Assembly (NCBI GenBank): GCA_000467715.1
Contig: AJFK01000089.1
Span: 1-64,000, forward strand
Length of the DNA stretch: 64,000 nucleotides
Direction: 5' to 3'
From: Hysterium pulicare CBS 123377
Lineage: Eukaryota; Ascomycota; Dothideomycetes; Hysteriales; Hysteriaceae
Numbering within the stretch: position 1 is the stretch's first letter; every line of letters starts with the position of its first letter. Under the pieces are notes generated by a model. That model searched no databases and was not told the origin of the DNA. It saw nothing but the letters and a program-made list of their open reading frames with translations. A program made the translations under genes and the position numbers. Shown piece after piece: positions 58,257 through 64,000 of this stretch.

Positions 58257-60727
58257 ATGTCTCTCAACGAGGCTTCGGGAAATTCTGTTACGGAAGCACC
58301 AGCTGGTAACCAGCCCGCAGATGGAACCGGTACGCTATCAATTTAAGAGCGAACATTGAACTAGCTATCTAACTGTCTCTAGGTATCGTGCAACTCGATC
58401 CCTGGCTATCACCCTTCAAGGATGCCCTCCGTAGCAGATATGCGAAAGCACAGAAATGGCTGAAGACAATCGACGAGACCGAGGGCGGGATGGAGAAGTT
58501 CACAAAGGTACGCTTGTAGGATACATGGATTGTCAATTCATACTTACGATTGCTGCAGGGATTCGAGAGGTTTGGCTTCATTGTCAAGGATAACGGCGAC
58601 GTTGTATATCGAGAGTGGGCACCCGCAGCTCTGAGGGCATACTTGATTGGAGACTTCAGTAATGAGAGACCTTATATGTTCGCCAGACGCACACTAATAT
58701 ACTCTTACTAGACAACTGGAACCGTGATGCTACTCCCATGGCCAAGAATGATTTCGGTGTCTTCGAGGTGACTGTTCCCGGAAAGGATGGGAAACCAACA
58801 ATACCTCATGATTCGAAAATAAAGGTAAGCATTTTAGAAAACTTGAGAGATGGCGCAATGGCGTAATGGCTGATATGCGACGATCAGATCTCCCTTGTTG
58901 TCCCCAACGACCATGCCCGTCAGGAACGGATACCAGCATGGATCACCCGAGTCACTCAGGACTTGAGCGTCTCCCCTGTTTACGACGCACGATTCTGGAA
59001 TCCTCCGAAAGAAGACAGATACGTCTTCAAGAACGCCAGACCGCCTAAACCTCTGAGCGCCCGAATCTACGAAGCGCACGTCGGAATATCCTCTCCAGAA
59101 CCAAAAGTAGCCACATACAAGGAGTTCACTAAGAATGTATTGCCTCGAATCAAGCACCTTGGGTATAACACAATTCAATTGATGGCGATTATGGAGCATG
59201 CGTACTACGCAAGCTTCGGATACCAGATCAATAGCTTCTTTGCGGCGAGTAGTCGTTATGGATTTCCAGACGACTTGAAGGAGCTTATTGACACAGCACA
59301 TGGCATGGGAATAACAGTCTTACTGGATATGGTGCACAGTCATGCATCAAAAAACGTGCTGGATGGGTTGAATATGTTCGATAATACTGATCACCAGTAT
59401 TTCCACGAAGGCGCTAAAGGACGACACGAGTTGTGGGATAGCAGGCTCTTCAACTACGGCCACCATGAGGTTTTGAGGTTCTTATTAAGTAATCTTCGAT
59501 TTTGGATGGATGAGTATCAGTTCGATGGATTCCGATTTGATGGCGTGACGAGCATGATTTACACACATCACGGTATCGGCACGTAAGTTACAAAATAGCG
59601 GACTTTTTGGGATCAGTTTTTAACTTGAATTAGGGGTTTCTCAGGTGGATATCACGAGTATTTTGGGCCTGGTGTCGACGAGGAAGGTGTCGTGTATCTC
59701 ATGCTTGCCAACGAGATGCTGCACTCGATCTACCCTAACTGCATCACAATCGCAGAAGATGTGTCTGGTATGCCAGGCCTTTGCGTTTCGTTGTCACTTG
59801 GTGGCATAGGTTTCGATTACAGGCTCGCCATGGCTGTTCCAGATCTATACATCAAATGGCTCAAGGAGAAACAAGATATTGAATGGGACATGGGAACGCT
59901 TAGTTTCACTCTTACAAACCGTCGACATGGCGAGAAGACGATAGCATATGCCGAAAGTCATGATCAGGCGTAAGTAAACTCTGCTCACTATTCGAACTAA
60001 CTAACCCGTGGCAGGCTTGTCGGCGATAAATCGTTGCTTATGTGGCTATGCGACGCTCAGGTCTACACAAACATGTCGGTGTTGTCCGAGCTTACGCCGG
60101 TGATTAATCGCGGCCTTGCACTCCACAAGATGATCCGTCTTATTACTCATGGTCTTGGAGGAGAAGGGTATCTAAACTTCGAAGGAAACGAGTTCGGCCA
60201 TCCGGAGTGGCTCGACTTTCCTAGAGAAGGGAACAACAACAGTTTCCACTATGCCCGACGACAATTCAATCTTGTGGATGATCAACTCCTTCGTTACAGA
60301 TTCTTGAACGAGTTTGATAGTAAGATGCAGTGGACGGAGGAGAGATATGGCTGGTTGCACTCGCCTCAAGCATATGTCAGCTTGAAACATGAAGGCGACA
60401 AAGTCATCGTTTTCGAGAGGGCTGGGCTACTCTGGATCTTTAACTTCCATCCATCGAGCAGTTTTACAGACTACCGTGTCGGTATCGAACAAGAAGGCAC
60501 CTACAGGATTGTCATCAGCAGCGACAGCAAGGCTTTCGGTGGTCATGGACATGTCGACGAGAGCACGAGGTTCTTCACGACACCGTTTTCTTGGAACGGC
60601 AGGAAAAACTTCTTGCAGGTCTACATTCCATGCCGAACAGCAATCGTAAGTCCAACCCACAGTACTTGATTCTTCGGAGCCGCATTGCTAACAGCTTCAG
60701 GTCCTGGCATTGGAGAACACTTTGTAG
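58257..60727 (+). CDS. GLC3: 1,4-alpha-glucan (glycogen) branching enzyme
   Basis: Makes alpha-1,6 branches in glycogen. Eight exons: 58257-58329, 58383-58507, 58559-58658, 58712-58824, 58888-59582, 59634-59969, 60015-60645 and 60701-60727, giving 699 residues, the usual length. Introns are 45-63 nt. The N-terminal CBM48 region includes [18 protein letters not shown] and NNWNR. The GH13 barrel shows [46 protein letters not shown], the nucleophile region [11 protein letters not shown], acid/base [10 protein letters not shown] and [14 protein letters not shown]. The C-terminal beta domain ends [16 protein letters not shown] after a 9-codon last exon. All catalytic residues are present. It is divergent to ClpX. 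Confidence 0.95.
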
Positions 60728-61098
60728 GCCGGTGCCTACCATGTTGATGTTTATTTGCTTCTCATTTGCAGAACTTGCACCATCTGAAGCAATCATACTG
60801 TAACGAATCCTTTAAATCTTCTCTTCGACTAGGTAGACTTCTAAAATAAATTGAGATAATTTTATTCCCTTCTCAACAAGACGTGAATGTGCTTTTACAT
60901 AAGTTGTGACACAAGAATTAGCCTGCAGATATTCCCCAATATCGGGTTTAGATACAATGGCACCTGGACGGATCCTGTCAGGGAGACGAAAGACCTTCGC
61001 ATCTCTTCACGCAGCTCAAGGGAGCTTGGTAATGTAGAGGGTGCTATGAGGTCACGAACTACAGCACAACGCAACATAATGTTCTCTCAGAAGCTTTA
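60728..61098. other. Branching-enzyme 3' flank
   Basis: AT-rich 3' UTR-like sequence to about 60880, then short frames on both strands without a domain. Confidence 0.35.
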
Positions 61099-61320
61099 GG
61101 GTGCTATAGGTAGATGCAATGAGCAAGATTTGCTAGAGCAAGAGAATAGGCCTGCGCCTACCACCTTCTTTTCCACCAGCCCGCACAGCCGATTCGAGCT
61201 GGGTACCAGGTGTTAAAGCCAGTTGCCGTCCTTAAGATGGTTTGCAAGTAGCTTATAGAATTAGGTCTACCTAGATGTATGTGGATTTAGAAGTCTATAG
61301 TATAACGCATAATGACACAG
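61099..61320 (+). repeat. Dispersed repeat, tandem copy A
   Basis: 61141-61318 matches 61402-61581 closely over 180 bases: CCACCTTCTTTTCCACCAGC, CCGATTCGAGCT, TTAAAGCCAGTTGCCGTCCT and a shared end AATGACAC. The GGGTGC upstream of each copy suggests the unit begins near 61099. No ORF. The period to copy B is about 261 bases. Confidence 0.75.
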
Positions 61321-61357
61321 TTGTAGAGCAATTCAACTTTTCCAGCAATTATAGTAA

Positions 61358-61590
61358 AGGGTGCCACTGAGCTGCATCTACACGGGTAATCCGTTGTTTT
61401 CAGAGAGGATAGGCGTGCGTCTACCACCTTCTTTTCCACCAGCCCGCATAGCCGATTCGAGCTCAGTACCAGGCGTTAAAGCCAGTTGCCGTCCTTAAGG
61501 TTATTTACAAGAAGCTTATGTAATAGAATCTACCTAGACTTAGGTGGCTTTAGAAGTCCACAGTACAATAAATAATGACACCCATCGTGT
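61358..61590 (+). repeat. Dispersed repeat, tandem copy B
   Basis: Second unit of the tandem pair, ending AATAATGACACCC at 61571-61583. Differences from copy A include many C/T and G/A pairs. It lies about 160 bases before the ATP2 start and so borders or enters that promoter. The more decayed copies at 31.8-32.4 kb belong to the same family. Confidence 0.75.
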
Positions 61591-61744
61591 TATGTCAGCG
61601 TTGACGGGAGAGCGGCTCTAGCTGGCGCTAATCCCAATTGGGTGCCCAGCCAGAGCTTTCCTCTTCCGAAGTCCTCCAACCCTACTTCCTCAACTCTTAA
61701 CCAAACCACATCCCCTCCACACCATCCTCTATATCACTCACACG

Positions 61745-63748
<2,004 letters not shown>

Positions 63749-64000
63749 ACGTGAGGAAAAATCGAAAATTTTGTGGCTATCTGATCAAGGCATCCGCCAG
63801 GCTGAAAAGGGAGCTCCTTATGTTTTAATTCCAATTGTACAGAAACTTCCAAAAATCTTGGGATGGGCATAGGGGTACTATAGTGATCTGGCGGCAGTGT
63901 CGTGAGTGGATGGCTTTGTAATCCTATCTTAAAGTAGCAAGATTCCGTTTTTTGTTCTCTTTATCTATCACTCTCAACATGTCCCTGTGTAGTCTGCATA
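63749..64000. other. ATP2 3' flank
   Basis: AT-rich sequence consistent with a 3' UTR. No further gene begins before the window ends. Confidence 0.5.

Overview
The window is from the nuclear genome of a filamentous ascomycete (Pezizomycotina). Most introns are 45-110 nt with fungal splice signals. The recognisable proteins are all fungal: plasma-membrane H+-ATPase, a STRIPAK FAR11/HAM-2 subunit, a CBF1-type bHLH factor, a KDM4/KdmA-type demethylase, flavocytochrome-b2-like dehydrogenase, mitochondrial ClpX, glycogen branching enzyme and ATP synthase beta. Leotiomycetes would fit, but the sequence alone does not prove the class.

Layout. 1-0.7 kb: 5' end of the proton pump gene PMA1 (minus), followed by a long gene-poor upstream stretch. 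5.4-13.6 kb: seven unrecognised genes for small or medium membrane proteins, two of them clear paralogs. 14.6-20.3 kb: RNase H1, a DUF202 membrane protein and a bifunctional 6-phosphofructo-2-kinase/fructose-2,6-bisphosphatase. 21.4-25.95 kb: apparently empty on a large-ORF view, but it holds a minus-strand row of TATA boxes, each followed by a pyrimidine-rich leader and a tiny ORF. Two of these tiny genes are convincing: a 57-residue DnaJ-type zinc-finger protein and a spliced 73-residue tail-anchored protein. 26-34 kb: an FMN/cytochrome b5 dehydrogenase, FAR11, and CBF1, with a degenerate repeat between the last two. 38-46 kb: an RGG-box YAG7-like protein and a KDM4-type histone demethylase. 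47.7-57.6 kb: a Ser/Thr-rich GPI-type protein, an IPT/TIG regulator of the Mga2/Spt23 type that lacks the usual C-terminal half, and ClpX. 58.3-63.7 kb: glycogen branching enzyme, a tandem copy of the same repeat, and ATP2.

The known genes are housekeeping and do not form a single pathway. Energy metabolism is well represented (PMA1, ATP2, PFKFB, glycogen branching, a lactate-type dehydrogenase, ClpX). No secondary-metabolite cluster, CRISPR array, tRNA or rRNA was found.

The points most worth a second look are the row of TATA boxes spaced about 800 bp apart over micro-genes, the orphan membrane-protein cluster, GC-AG introns at the same kind of site in both proton-ATPase genes, in-frame stop-free introns in CBF1 and ClpX, the shortened Mga2-like protein, and a dispersed repeat family ending in AATGACAC.
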